A DNA stretch of 64,000 nt from NCBI GenBank assembly GCA_036417435.1, contig CM070902.1:135831886-135895885 (forward strand), in the 5' to 3' direction. Under the pieces are notes generated by a model, which made no database searches, was not told where the DNA came from, and saw nothing but the letters and a program-made list of their open reading frames with translations. The stretch comes from Inia geoffrensis. Its lineage: Eukaryota > Chordata > Mammalia > Artiodactyla > Iniidae. Positions 45,511 to 56,834 of this stretch are shown one piece after another (positions within the stretch are counted from its first letter, which is position 1; each line of letters opens with the position of its first letter). The position numbers and the translations under genes are program-made.

Positions 45511-46465
45511 TCATAGGTCTTTTTTCTTCCTTTCCTCTCTCATTTTCTCTTTTGTTTCTTGCCTAGAGAAATTCCTGTAGCATTTGTTTTAAAGCTGGTT
45601 TGGTGGTGCTGAATTCTCTTAGCTTTTGCTTATCTGTAAAGCTTTTGATTTCTCCTCTGAATCAGAATGAGAGCCTTGCTGGGTAAAGTATTCTTGGTTG
45701 CAGATTTTTTCCTTTCATCACTTTAAATATATCCTGCTACTCCCTTCTGACCTGCAGAGTGTCTGCTGAGAAATCAGCTGATAACTTTATGTGGATTCCC
45801 TTGTACATTATTTGTTGCTTTTCCTTAATTGCTTTTAATATTTTTTCTTTGTATTTAATTTTTTGGTAGTTTGATTAATATGTGTCTTGTCATGTTCCTC
45901 CTTGGGTTTATCCTGTATGGGACTTTCTTTGCTTCCTGAACTTGGGTGACTATTTCCTTTCCCATGTTAGGGAAGTTTTCAATTATAATGTCTTCAAATA
46001 TTTTCTCAGGCCCTTTCTCTTTTTCTTCTTTTTCTGAGACTCCTATAATTTGAATGTTGGTGTGTTTAATGTTCTCCCAGAGGTCTCTGAGACTCTCCTC
46101 AATTGTTTTCATTCTTTTTTCTTTATACTGCTCCATGTCAGAGATTTCCACCATTCTGTTCCAGGTCACTTATCTGGTCTTTTCCCTCAGTTATTCTGCT
46201 ATTGATTCCTTCTTGTGTATTTTTCATTTAATTTATTATCTTGTTCATCTCTGCTTGTTTGTCCTTTAGTTCTTCTAGGTCTTTATGAAACTTTTTTTAA
46301 TCTTCTTGATCTATGTCTCCATTCCATTTCTGAGATCTTGGATTACCTTTACTTTCATTACTGTGAATTCTTTTTCAGATAGATTGCTTATCTCCTCTTC
46401 ATTTAGTTGTTCTTGTAGTTTTTATCTTGCTCCTTTGTCTACAACATATTTCTCTGTTGTCTCAT
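45511..46465 (-). pseudogene. L1 ORF1 pseudogene (RNA-binding chaperone)
   Basis: Homologous to the ORF1 at 62227-63375. The clearest frame, 45855-46169, encodes 'NIQIIGVSEKEEKEKGPEKI' and 'NFPNMGKEIVTQVQEA', the RRM part of L1 ORF1p, and ends with 'NPRRNMTRHILIKLPKN'. The N-terminal coiled-coil part and the C-terminal domain are in other frames or interrupted. The intact protein would be about 318 residues. Confidence 0.85.
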
Positions 46466-48512
46466 TTTGTCTCACTTACTGTGTTTGTCGTCTCCTTTCC
46501 ACAGGCTGCAGGGTCATAGTTCTTCTTGCTTCTGCTGTCTGCCCTCTGTTGGTTGAGACTGGTCCAAAGGCATGTGCCTTTATCCCCTTGATAGGGGGTT
46601 TGATTGCTGTGGTGATGATCAGATCCTGCACTAGATATTGAGCGGGATTTCCCCTTTGTTTGTAGTTGTCACTGCCTTGTCAGAGGTGGAGTCTTCTCCT
46701 TAGCTATTGAAGTAGAGGCCTCCAGATCTGTTTCTTAGCTGTGATTCTGAACTGTAGTGCAAGGTGGGTGGGATTGGAGCACTCCCACTGGGAGAGAAGC
46801 CACTGAGTATTCCTCTGGAGCTGTTCACCTGTGAATGTGCTCATTTTGTCCCCTTTCACCTGCTGTGTGTGTTCACAAAGTATACTATTGTTGGCACTGC
46901 TCTCAGTCCTGCCTTAACTGTGGGTATGCTGACAATTGGTTCTGGTGACTCTCAGGCATTGTTTTCACCTGCTCACTGGCACAGGTCCACTGAGGTCAGG
47001 TCCCAGGACTGTAGTAGTTGTGCACCTGGACCCACTGTGAGATCTATGGAGGCAGCTCAAACTCTGGTCTGGCCCAACCCCCATATGCACACGCCCACAG
47101 AGCACAGAGCTACTAATAGACCCATCCTAGCTGCAAGAGCACTTGTTGTCCTTGCAGATGTTTCGCAGGTGCTGAATTTGGGAAGCCATCAGTGATGGTG
47201 TAACTCCACAGTGTGCACAGCTGCAAAGAGAGATTTCAGCTCTTCTTCCTTAAGAGCACAGCCCCTGGGGCTCAGCTGTCATTTCAGCCCCTCCTCTAGG
47301 CAGTTTTCCTAGTACAGGGAGCTATCTGTGGCTTCCCAGGACAGTGAGGCAGGTCCCAGCACCCACTGGTGGATTTCCTAGTAGTGTCAGGTTTCTGCAT
47401 GCTTCTTGGATAGTGGGGAAGCTCCTGGCACCCACTGACAGATTTCCTGGTAGGGGCAGTAATCTGCACCCTCCTGGGACTGTGAGGCAGGTCTTGGCAT
47501 CCACTGGCAAATATCCTAGTAGCAAGAGCTATCCGCATGCTCCTGGGACAGCAGCCTGGGTTCCAGCATGCACTGACGGATTTTCTAGTAGCAGAAGCTA
47601 TCTGTGCCCTCCCAGGAGAGTGTGGGCAGGTACTGGGGCCCACTGGTGAAATTCCTAGTGTTTGGATCTGTCTGTGCCCTACCAGGTCAGCGGGGGTATG
47701 TCCTGTGACCTGCTGGTGGGATTCCTAGTTTTGTGAGTTTTCCATGCCCTTCTGGGTCAGGAGGGGTGGGACCTGGCATTTGCTCACAGATCTGGAAGAA
47801 GTGGCCCGTGCCTGTCTCTGGAGCCCAAGATGGTGACAGCAATTTACACCTGCCCTCTGACCTCCTGTAAGAGGTATCCTGTTGCCCAGGAGTGCTCACA
47901 GCATTAGAAATTCTTATGGTGGTCCTGCCCCTCTCCTTGTGCACTTCCCAAGAATGGTGCCTTGCCTCTCTGATGGGCCCAGGCTTCTTCCTAGTACACT
48001 CTCAGTTGCCGTAGCCCAACCTCTTCAGGCTCTTTCTGTACCTAACCATGGTCCTCTCTCTGGGACTGAGCTTCAGAGTCTGAGTTTCAGCACCCAACCC
48101 CCACTCTGTTGGGGAGCACAGAGTGGTGGTGCCAAACCTCTGTTCAGGTTACTCTCTGTTCTGCCTTCCACAAACCAGTTGTTGCTCTTTCAGCCCTTTT
48201 AGGCTCTGAAACTCCCCCTGTGTCCAGTCTAGCTTCTCTGCTGGTGAGGAGCCTTCCCAAGGTGTGGGAAGCTTTCCTCCTTCACAACTCCCTCCCTGGG
48301 GCTCAGGTCTGATCCTGATTCTTTCTTTTTTTTTTCCTTTTGCCCTACCCAGTTACATGGAGGTTTTCTTGTTTTTTCGGACATCTGTGGTCTTCTGTTG
48401 GAATGCAATAGCTGTTCTGTGTGAATCATTCCACTTGTAGGTGTATTTTCACTGCTTCTGTGGAGGGAGGTGAACCTTGTTTCCTTCTCCTCTGCCATCT
48501 TGATCACTTCCC
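46466..48512 (-). promoter_or_regulatory. L1 5' UTR, 2.0 kb, with tandem monomers
   Basis: GC-rich promoter region of the 7.4-kb L1, firing leftward. Its first bases on the minus strand carry 'caagatggc' (48502-48494), a YY1-type site like that at 28854-28862. It contains the 69-70-bp repeat array at about 47296-47800. Open plus- and minus-strand frames in it (for example 46764-47195 and 47296-47643) reflect GC content and repeat periodicity, not genes. Confidence 0.85.
47296..47800 (-). repeat. Tandem array of 69-70-bp units in L1 5' UTR
   Basis: The landmark 'cccactgg(t)' or a close variant recurs with its A or its equivalent at 47365, 47434, 47503, 47572, 47642, 47712 and 47782. The steps are 69, 69, 69, 70, 70 and 70 bp. 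Each unit has a 'gatttcctagtag'-like part, a 'ctatctgtgccctcc'-like part and a 'gggacagtgaggcaggtc'-like part. A weaker copy lies at the left end. Units differ by roughly a quarter of positions. The array recalls promoter monomers of rodent L1s. Confidence 0.85.
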
Positions 48513-48886
48513 TGCTATTGTGATTTTGATAGGGATTTCACTCAATCTGTAGATCAAGTACTTTGAGTAGTATGGACATTTTAACAATCCATGAGCATGG
48601 AATATGCTTGCATTTATTTGTGTCTTCTTTATTTTATCACTAGTTTGTATTTTTTAGTGTACAAGTGTTTCACCTCCTTAGTTAAGTTTATTCCTAAGTA
48701 TTTGAATTTTGTAATGCTATTTTAATTAGCTTTCTTAATTTCTTTTCCACATAGTCCATTGTTAGTGTATAGAAACACAACTGATTTTTATATGTTGATT
48801 TTGTATCTGCATCTTTATTGAATTTGTTTATTTGTTCTAACAGGTTGTTTTGTGTGTGCTGTGTCTGTATAATCTAGTAATCCCAC
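48513..48886 (-). mobile_element. Older L1, inverted arm, right piece
   Basis: Continuation of the minus-strand ORF2 sequence from 40715-41105. After the duplicated 'tgctattgtgatttt' the text goes on in the same reading ('gatagggatttcactcaatc', then 'gtagatcaag'), as L1 ORF2 should. Confidence 0.85.
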
Positions 48887-49390
48887 CTCTGGGTATTTAT
48901 CCAAAAGAATTGAAATCATGATCTCAAAGAGGTATTTGCACTATCGTGTTCACTGCAGCATTATTCACAATAGCTAAAATGTGGAGACAACAAAACTGTC
49001 CATTGATGGATGAATGAATAAAGGTAATGTGGTATATACATACAATGGACTATTATTCATCTTTAAAGAGAAGGAAATACTGCTATATGTAACAACATGG
49101 GGAACCTAGAAGACATTATGCTAAGTGAAAGAAGTCAGTCATTGAAGAAAAACACTATATGAGTCCACTTAAATGAGGCATTGAAAATATAGTCAAACTC
49201 ATAGAACCAGAGAGTAGAATGGTGGGGGAGGGGAAAGTGGGGGGTTGCTATTCAACTCCTATAAAGTTTCAGTTATACAAGATGAGTAAGTTTAGAGATC
49301 ATGCCTATAGTTACCGATACTATATTGTCCACTTAAAAATTTGTCAGAAGAACATGTTAAATTTTCTTACTACAGTTAAAAAAAGCAGGG
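48887..49390 (+). mobile_element. Older L1, direct 3' arm with A-tail
   Basis: From 48887 the strand flips: 'aatcccacctctgggtattt', 'cattattcacaatagctaaa', 'gactattattcatctttaaa' is ORF2 end and 3' UTR on the plus strand, ending in an A-rich tail near 49390. With the inverted arm on its left this is the classic twin-priming product. No clear outer target duplication was found. Confidence 0.85.
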
Positions 49391-49529
49391 CAGAAAAAAA
49401 AAAGAATTTGAATTTTATCCACCAAATAATGGGGATCAGCTGAGAGATTTTAACAATGGATGAGGTGATAGAAATAGAATTTTATAAGCTAAAAAATCCA
49501 ACTGAGTACATTTTTTTTCCCTTACTCAC
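49391..49529. other. Unassigned sequence
   Basis: Short flank between the old L1 tail and an LTR remnant. Nothing is recognised. Confidence 0.4.
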
Positions 49530-49930
49530 TCCCCCATGAGTAAATTTTAAAGATCTTATTGGCTTTATTCAGTGATTTGTGAATCGGACAGCCTCCAATC
49601 TAGGAGACAGAAAAGAACTCTGAAGAGCTGTACAAAGCAAAAGATTTTGTAGGCAGAAGAGAACAGTAACAAGGAAGTTACACTAGGCATTTGCTGATGG
49701 GTTAAAGCAGAGTTATGTCCCTTACATGGAGCAAAAGGAAGTCTTGGAGTTGGTCATGTAACTTGTGCTGAGCAGGCAATGCTGATTGGTTGCTCTAGGA
49801 CTTTCTTTTCTGGGAGAGTCAAATATAGAAACTTAGTTAAGTTTTGGTTTGCTGATGTGGGGCTTAGCTTGAGTGATTCCCATCTTGAGCCTAATCTGGT
49901 TACTTTTAACACTATCTTAGCAGAGTATGG
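49530..49930 (-). repeat. ERV1-like LTR remnant
   Basis: 'tggctttattcagtgatttg' (AATAAAGCC on the minus strand), 'agctgtacaaagcaaaagat', 'tgattggttgctctaggact' and 'ggcttagcttgagtgattcc' recall a class I LTR in reverse orientation. Family and exact ends are unresolved. Confidence 0.5.
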
Positions 49931-50546
49931 AGCATGCATTGGAGTAGGGCAAGGCTAGAAGCAAAGGTCCATTTAGGAGGGAGTTTCAGTGCTCTTCATT
50001 AAAGCAAAAAATGGAGCAGATGTGGCAGGGATGAAGATAGATGGACTCTTGGAAGAATTTTTATTGTATTCTTGATGGGAGAATTCAAGATCCCTTTCAG
50101 GTCTGAGCTATAGGGTGAATGCCAGTACTATTAAGTATAACAGTAAATATAACCAAGAGGAAAGAATTGTAAAGGAAGAGTTTAAAATTTGTTAAGTGCA
50201 AGAAGAAAAGCTCAGGCAAAAGTTAAAAGTTCTCTGGGCCAGGTCTGGGTATCTTACTTTAGGCTGTTATACATGGCTGAGGTTGATTAGCTATTTAATG
50301 ATGAGGTCTGACAAATCTGGTTATTTGAAACTGAATTGTCATTAGTTGGAGCCTGGTATAAAATGTTTAACTTTGAAGGTATCATTTCTAGTCATTTCTT
50401 GTGTGAAAATTTCTTGACATGGTCTAAAAAAATTATGGATCCTGCTGGAATAAAATTATGCTTTTGGTATGTGTGCATTAATAAAATACCTACTGATAAA
50501 ATGCCACCCTGAATTTTTATTTATCAAAACAGAATCTCATGCATTT
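49931..50546. other. Unassigned sequence
   Basis: No gene or repeat is recognised. It may include more of the LTR element on its left. Confidence 0.45.
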
Positions 50547-50561
50547 AAAATAGAATATTCA

Positions 50562-50769
50562 GGGCTTCCCTGGTGGCGCAGTGGTTGAGACTCCGCCTGC
50601 CAATGCAGAGGACACGGGTTCGTGCCCCGGTCCGGGAAGATCCCACATGCTGCGGAGCGGCTGGGTCCGTGAGCCATGGCCGCTGAGCCTGCGCGTCCGG
50701 AGCCTGTGCTCCGCAACGGGAGAGGCCACAACAGTGAGAGGCCCGTGTACCGCAAAAAAAAAAAAAAAA
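50562..50769 (+). mobile_element. Young CHR-2-type SINE with perfect TSD
   Basis: It starts 'gggcttccctggtggcgcag' and has box A, box B ('ggttcgtgccccgg'), the GC-rich body and a pure A-tail. A perfect 15-bp repeat 'aaaatagaatattca' flanks it (50547-50561 and 50770-50784). The clean tail and CpG-rich body make it among the youngest insertions here. Confidence 0.96.
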
Positions 50770-50784
50770 AAAATAGAATATTCA

Positions 50785-51703
50785 ATAGAAACGGTGCATT
50801 GTGTATGCAATGCATTATTTGTTCAATCAACAGAAAACATTTGGTGAGCATATGGTGTTACAGACCCTTGAAATTAATCCAAGGACTCAAGAGGCCTGCA
50901 GCCCACCATGTGGTGCTTGATTTTATGGGTTAATTATCATATCATAGAAATAAAAGCAGGAAAATCTTAGAAAGTCAGATAGAACCATCTAACTACTAAT
51001 AATTGAAATGCTCTATAAACTTCAAAATCCAGTCCTGCTTAAATTTTTTTAACCAATAAAATTCTGACATTTCACTGGGAAGAACATCACTTCTTCTAAA
51101 ACCACCTATAACGAGAGATCCTTCTTATGAACAAGAGTTCTCTTGGCTCAAGGCTAAATCTTTGTTAAACTGATTTTCCCTTCATCCCATTTTAGCATTT
51201 TATTAATCTCTAGGTTTACTCGTTTGCAATGCCTTACGTTGCAAAAAAGGTCCGATCTCAGCATCATTCTTAGTCTGGGCTACATATATTTCTATACAAT
51301 TAAAAATTTTTCTTTCATTACTGTAAGCACAAATTTGTTAAATCTTAAAACAATTTATGCAAGTCTTACTTTCTCATTAGCAAACCCTTATCATCCTATA
51401 AGCTAGTGCTAATATTTGTTTAATACATAAAATATTCATTCTCTAATTTAATAATTAATTGTGACTGCCTACAAATATGTTACAGAGAAGTTTGGTTCAA
51501 GAGATACCAGAAATGAGAATAACAGTAATTCTAATTTGTCTACAGAAAACACATATTACCCCCCCTCCCCATGTTATTTAATGTTGTAATTAGCTCCCCT
51601 ATAGCCAAATTCTGAATAAAATCTTTTTTAAAAACTTTATTTTTTGGTCTACATTTCAGATACCTTTTTCACATATAGAAGTAGGGTGTACATTATAAAT
51701 TAT
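50785..51703. other. Unassigned sequence
   Basis: No gene or repeat is recognised. Confidence 0.5.
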
Positions 51704-51716
51704 AAAACAAATGGAA

Positions 51717-51774
51717 CCATTGTAAAGCAATTATACTCCAATAAAGATGTTGAAAAAAAACCAAAAACAACAAA
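51717..51774 (+). mobile_element. Micro L1 insertion (58 bp)
   Basis: 'ccattgtaaagcaattatac' plus 'tccaataaagatgttgaaa' is the last 40 bp of the young L1 3' UTR, followed by an A-rich tail. A perfect 13-bp repeat 'aaaacaaatggaa' flanks it (51704-51716 and 51775-51787). It is among the shortest L1 insertions one can recognise. Confidence 0.93.
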
Positions 51775-51787
51775 AAAACAAATGGAA

Positions 51788-52985
51788 TTACACAAGTAAA
51801 TTTTTTCTAAATGCCACAATTGGATTACTTACACCAAAGTGACTATATTTGTGTTGCTTCATGTGCTCTCTAAAAAGAGTGAGTTACTTTTAATTTATTT
51901 CCTTAATAATGTTCTTGGGCTCTCTGTCAGCCAGAATAAAATAAATTTAATTTAGTTAATAGTTTGTTTAATTAATAATTTTTATATCTTTCATAATTTC
52001 CCAGAAAGAAAATGAAATGACTATATACTGATCTGCAGTTCACTTCTGCAAAGAAGCCAAAGGAAAAACACCTCTTTAAAAATGTCTTGATCTTTAACAA
52101 AAATCATGTGGGTGAGGGCACCAATCAAGCCAGAAGTGTCCTAGTGTGAGGGAGTAAAAGGTGAAGTCAAGACTCTAGAACTGGGGTCGGGATCACCAAA
52201 TATTCCTTGCTGTTTATGATATCTCTTGCCCTGCTTAGCTATGCCAAGTTGAAAAGACTAATAAACATTACCCAAATATCTTCCTGTTATATTTAAGTTA
52301 CTGTGAGTCTCTGAAGCCCTGGTAGGAATCTAAAGAGGCAGTGTGCCTAAAAGAAAATGGGCCAGTTTACAAGTATATATAGACCCTTACACATATTCTG
52401 ATCATACTCGGGGAAAACATATGCTAAATAGATACAGCCTGAAACCTCACTAAAGGCCACATTTTTGTCCTTTACAGAGCTGCCTTTAAAGGGTTTAAGT
52501 AGTAACAGAACAAACAACTGGCCCCCGTTTCTCTGCATATTAGGCAGTATATTTAGGCAGAAACTACAAGTCCCTATACGCAATAAATTCAGGCTGAGAA
52601 ATGTCCTGTGATGATTACAAAATGTCCTAAAATTTATTCCTCACTGATATCCAAAAGCTTAGAAGTGATAATTCTTCTCACTGAGTTAATTTTTTTCCTA
52701 TCGAAGTGAAAACACACTATCTCAATGTTATCACTTATCCCATATTGAGACTCCATTAGCTTGATTTTTTTCCAGTGGACCAGGCAGCTAAAAATAAATC
52801 TTCAGTGAAGGAGACGTATACTTGATGTGATAGTTTCAAGGTGTTTAAGAAATTAGCAAGAGAAGTTATCTGTTGGACATGTAGGATTGGAGCTAAAATG
52901 AGACAGATAATTTGGGGATAAAAATTCAGTTTAGTCAGGATGTCATTGATAGTGGATGACAGAGGGAACTAAGGATACTGGAGGA
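51788..52985. other. Unassigned sequence
   Basis: No gene or repeat is recognised in about 1.2 kb. Confidence 0.5.
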
Positions 52986-52998
52986 ATAACAGCATTTT

Positions 52999-53241
52999 TT
53001 TTTGAAGAGTACTATTAAAAAAATTTTATTTATTTATTTGGCTGCACCAGGTCTTAGTTGCAGTTCATGGGATCTTTGTTGCTGTGTGAGGGATCTTCAT
53101 TGTGGCATGAGGGATCATTAGTTGTGTCATGTAGGCTCTTAGTTGCTGCATGTGGGATCTAGTTCCTTGACCAGGGATTGAACTTGGGCTCCCTGCATTG
53201 AGAGCACAGAGTCTTAACCACTGGACCACGAGGAAAGTCCC
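52999..53241 (-). mobile_element. CHR-type SINE, first of a stacked pair
   Basis: On the minus strand it starts 'gggactttcctcgtggtcca' and has box B in 'gttcaatccctggtcaagga'. It ends in an A-rich tail with a short non-SINE extension 'taatagtactcttc'. A perfect 13-bp repeat 'ataacagcatttt' flanks it (52986-52998 and 53242-53254). The right copy is at the same time the left target copy of the next SINE. Confidence 0.9.
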
Positions 53242-53254
53242 ATAACAGCATTTT

Positions 53255-53401
53255 ATTTCATTTATTTTATTATTTTATTTTATTTTATTTTTAGGCCACT
53301 CTATGCAGCATGTGACATCTTAGTTCCCTGACCAGGGATCTAACCTGTGCCCCCTACATTGGGAGCGCACAGCCTTAACCACTGGATGGCCAGGGAAGTC
53401 C
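53255..53401 (-). mobile_element. CHR-type SINE, second of a stacked pair
   Basis: On the minus strand it starts 'aggacttccctggccatcca', has 'ggttagatccctggtcaggg' and a short body, and ends in a (TAAAA)n-like tail. Its right border is followed by 'ggaataacagaattta', matching the original target 'ggaataacagcatttt' at 52984-52998. Confidence 0.9.
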
Positions 53402-53416
53402 TGGAATAACAGAATT

Positions 53417-54041
53417 TAAATACAACATTGTGTTTTTCTCTGAATGTATAAGTCAAATATATTTATGTCATAAAAATTAGAAAATATTGAAAAAAATGAA
53501 CAAAAGTTCTGCAATGCAGAATCATTTTTAATACTTTGAATTATAACTCTCGTAGTTTCTATGCATATCTATACATTCTTCTTCTAAACAGGGTTAGTAT
53601 TGTACTGTTTGAAAATAGCCTTTATTACCTCTTAACAATAAATGGCAAGCACATAGCAAAATCTGGGCAAGAGCATAGATCAGGTTCACAGACCGCTGGA
53701 ACCTCTTTTACACTGAGATTATTCACAAGTATATCTGTAGGACACAATGTGTAGAATTTAGATTAAAGGATCCGTGCATTTAAAAATTGATGCGCATACA
53801 TTGCCAAATTTCATTACAAAGAATTTACACTTAAATTTAAAAAACATCATCAACTGTGTTTACTATAAAGTGTGCATGATCAAACTTTTCGAACAGGTAA
53901 AAATCATAATCTTGTATTTGAATGTGCATATCTTAACAAGGAGTAGTTTTGAATATCAGTGCCTGTATCAGTACAGTTCTCCCTATATCTCAAAGAAGTC
54001 TTTAGCCATTGTTATTGATTTACCCTTTGCATGTTACATGC
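53417..54041. other. Unassigned sequence
   Basis: No gene or repeat is recognised. Confidence 0.45.
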
Positions 54042-54690
54042 ATTTTTCAACTTTATTGAGGTATAACTGACATACTGTGCAAGTTTAAGGTATATAGTGT
54101 TGATTTGGTACACATATATTGCAAAACGATTACCATGGAAGTGTTAACTAACACTTACATCAAGACACATAATTACCATTTCTTTTTTTTTGGTGGTAAG
54201 GTTTACTCTCTTATTGACTTTCAAGTATGTAATACAGTATTGTTAACTTTAATCACTGTATTGTACATTAGATCCCCAGAACTTCATGACCTTACAACTG
54301 GAAGTTTGTACCCTTTGACCACCATTTCCCTATTTTTCCAACCCTCCAACTCCTAATAACTACAATTCTGTTTCTGTTTCTATGAGTTCAGCCTTTTCAG
54401 ATTTCATATATAAGTGATATCTTACAGTATTTGTCTTTCTCTATCTGACTTATTTCATTTAGCATAATGTCCTAAAGAGCCATCCATGTGGTCACAAATG
54501 GCAGAATTTCTTTTTCATAGCTGAATAATATTCCATTTTGTACCTATGTCAATATATCATACCTTTTTTATCTTTTCATCTGTTGACAGACACTTAGGTT
54601 GTTATCGTATCTTGGCTATTGTGAGTAATACTGCAATAAACATGGGATTGCAGGTATCTCATCAAGATTCTATTTTTTCATTTACTTTGT
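54042..54690 (-). repeat. Old L1 3' UTR and ORF2 end, minus strand
   Basis: 'caactttattgaggtataac', 'gttaactttaatcactgtat', 'ctgacttatttcatttagca' and 'tagctgaataatattccatt' are the reversed 3' end of an older L1. No target duplication was sought successfully. Confidence 0.85.
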
Positions 54691-55639
54691 AAATATTTTC
54701 CTAATTTATTATTTTTTGATTCTTCTGATGCTATTTTTCCTTGAAAAAAATTAAATTTCTCAGCTTTGTTTTCTCTTCTGAATTTTATTTCTTGTATCAA
54801 AAAGTGAGATTCTCAAGGGTTTTAAACTAATTACCCACATTTCCCTCTAGTTCTTTTACAATTTTATATTTAATATATAAAATATTGATTCAGTTAAAAT
54901 ATACTTTGACATCATAAATGAGGTAGCAATTCAACATTATTTTTTCCAAAAAAGTCACTCTTCTAGAGCATAGGCTTTCTGAGAAAAAAATAAATGAAAC
55001 AACAGAAGATATTGTTTAAAGAAAACAATTTTGATTGTTTATTCTGTCCCAAGAATAGTAAACCTGGTTTCTGTTCAAGTTCCAGAAGAGCCTGATATTT
55101 GCACACATTTTCTCAAATACAAGCATGTGATTTGCCAGTACAGTTTCTTGCAGAATGAAATAGCAACCTGGATTACAAAGGACAATAATATTACAAAAAT
55201 TAAGCTTTCCAGATTGTCAAGGTGCTGTCTTATTTGCACAGTATCACTGGCAGTTTCTTGCCCAAGTTAGGACCATGGGGCCCCAGGGAGGCTGTGTTTC
55301 ATCTGTTCCTGCCATGTGTGGCCACTATGCTTCTCCTAGAACTTTCTGTCTTTGGCTAAATGAATTTGGACTGGAATATCTATGTATATATGTTTTCTTT
55401 CCCCAAATCTATAACCCAATGAAAAACCAGATTACCTCTATACCATTTATTGTACAATTCATTTCCCACCACTGATTTGAAATCCCACATTTATCAAATT
55501 TTAAATGTAATGACATTCTCACTAGACTCTCAACAAGTTCTATTGCTATCTTAGCCTATTAATTTGTTAATACAAAGTAGTTTTAAGTAGTATAACTTGA
55601 CATAATAGTTAATATTTGATGAAAAAAGGGTTTTGTCAT
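54691..55639. other. Mostly unassigned; possible very old L1 at left
   Basis: 54691-54960 has weak similarity to old L1 ORF2 in reverse. The rest, including an 80-codon frame at 55031-55270, is not recognised. Confidence 0.35.
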
Positions 55640-56300
55640 TCTTTTCCATAAAATTCCAGGTTATTCATGCTTTATTTTCCAAATGAAATTTAAAATTGTT
55701 GCTATCAGGATTCTCCAATCTAATTAGAATTTAAAGAGGATTAACATTTTTTAGTTTTGGGTATTTTTCTGTATTAACGATATATATTCCTATTTAAACT
55801 TTAATTCCTTCCATAGCCATTAAAATTTTTCTTCACATAGCTCCTGTGCATTTGTTGTTTAACATATAAATTATTTTTGATGATGTTACGAATTGGATAT
55901 TTTCTTTTCTTTTACCTTCTAGTTTTATGTTCATTACATTTTTGTACCTAGCAAAGCTACTGATTTTATATACTAAATCTGCACCAAACAATTGTTTGTC
56001 TCTTCTTTTCTTATGTTAAATCTCTGGGTTTTATGCATATAATTATATTGTTTACAAATAAAACTATTTTTGCCTTTCTTTTTCATTTGTCTACCTTATT
56101 TCATCTTCTCTTGGCTAATGCATAGCTACTAAACATATAGAATAATGTTAAAATGAGTGGGTTTCCCTATCTTGTTCTAACCATAATGAAAACTTTTCTA
56201 GTATTACATGGTTAAGTATGATGCTAGAATTTGATTTCAGTTAAATATATTAAAAATTTTTAATGTATCTATTCTAAATCCTAATCCATTCAAGTACTGA
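55640..56300 (-). repeat. Old L1 ORF2 remnant (RT region), minus strand
   Basis: Reversed RT sequence is visible: 'tattgtttacaaataaaact' (where younger copies encode the ADD box), 'agaataatgttaaaatgagt', 'ggtttccctatcttgttcta' and 'taagtatgatgctagaattt'. It is strongly diverged. Confidence 0.7.
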
Positions 56301-56485
56301 AGTACATTAAAATAATCATGCACCATGACCAAGTGGTATTTTTCAAGACATATTTTCAAATTGGGAGATTTTAATATTAGCATTTTGAAGATACAAGGAG
56401 AATAAGGATGACAATATTGTAGGAGATGCTAGAAAAGCACTGACAAAATCACACAAATATTCTTCATTTTTTAAAAATGTCAAGT

Positions 56486-56822
56486 GGGTCTTCCCTGGTG
56501 ATGCAGTTGTTAAGAATCCACCTGCCAATGCAGGAGACATGGGTTTGAACCCTGGTCCAGGAAGATCCCACGTGCTGTGGAACAACTAAACCCAGGTACC
56601 ACAACTACTGAGCCTGCGCTCTAGAGGCTTCGAGCCACAGCTACTGAAGCCCATGCGCCTAGAGCCTGTGCTCCACAACAAGAGAAGCCACTGCAATGAG
56701 AAGCCCGTGCACTGCAACAAAGAGTAGCCCCCACTCGCCACAACTAGAGAAAGCCGACACAGAGCAATGAAGACCCAATGCAGCCAAAAATAAATAAATT
56801 TATTAAAAATAAATAAATAAAT
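56486..56822 (+). mobile_element. CHR-family SINE, long form, with TSD
   Basis: It starts 'gggtcttccctggtgatgca' and has box B in 'gggtttgaaccctgg'. The long body with 'gagaagccactgcaatgaga' is the same as in the copy at 183. The tail is (AAAT)n. Flanking repeats 'aaaa(t/c)gtcaagt' lie at 56474-56485 and 56823-56834. Confidence 0.93.
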
Positions 56823-56834
56823 AAAACGTCAAGT

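Larger units (their letters stand above)
41106..48512 (-). mobile_element. Structurally full-length L1 (about 7.4 kb), decayed
   Basis: It is flanked by a perfect 15-bp repeat 'tgctattgtgatttt' (41091-41105 and 48513-48527). On the minus strand the order is 5' UTR (48512-46466), ORF1 (46465-45511), ORF2 (about 45475-41550) and 3' UTR (to 41106). A 215-bp L1 3' UTR fragment is inserted in ORF2 at 43414-43628. Both ORFs hold several stops and frameshifts, so it is inactive. It sits in the same orientation as the inverted arm of an older L1. Confidence 0.93.

Noticed and set aside
47296..47643. 115-codon minus-strand frame with repeating residues
   Set aside because: The repeats in the frame follow from the 69-70-bp tandem units. 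The 69-bp units are a multiple of three, so the same frame recurs. It is non-coding 5' UTR.
47296..47800. Regularly spaced repeats resembling a CRISPR array
   Set aside because: Units are contiguous and diverged over their whole length, with no short identical repeats and unique spacers, and the context is a mammalian L1.
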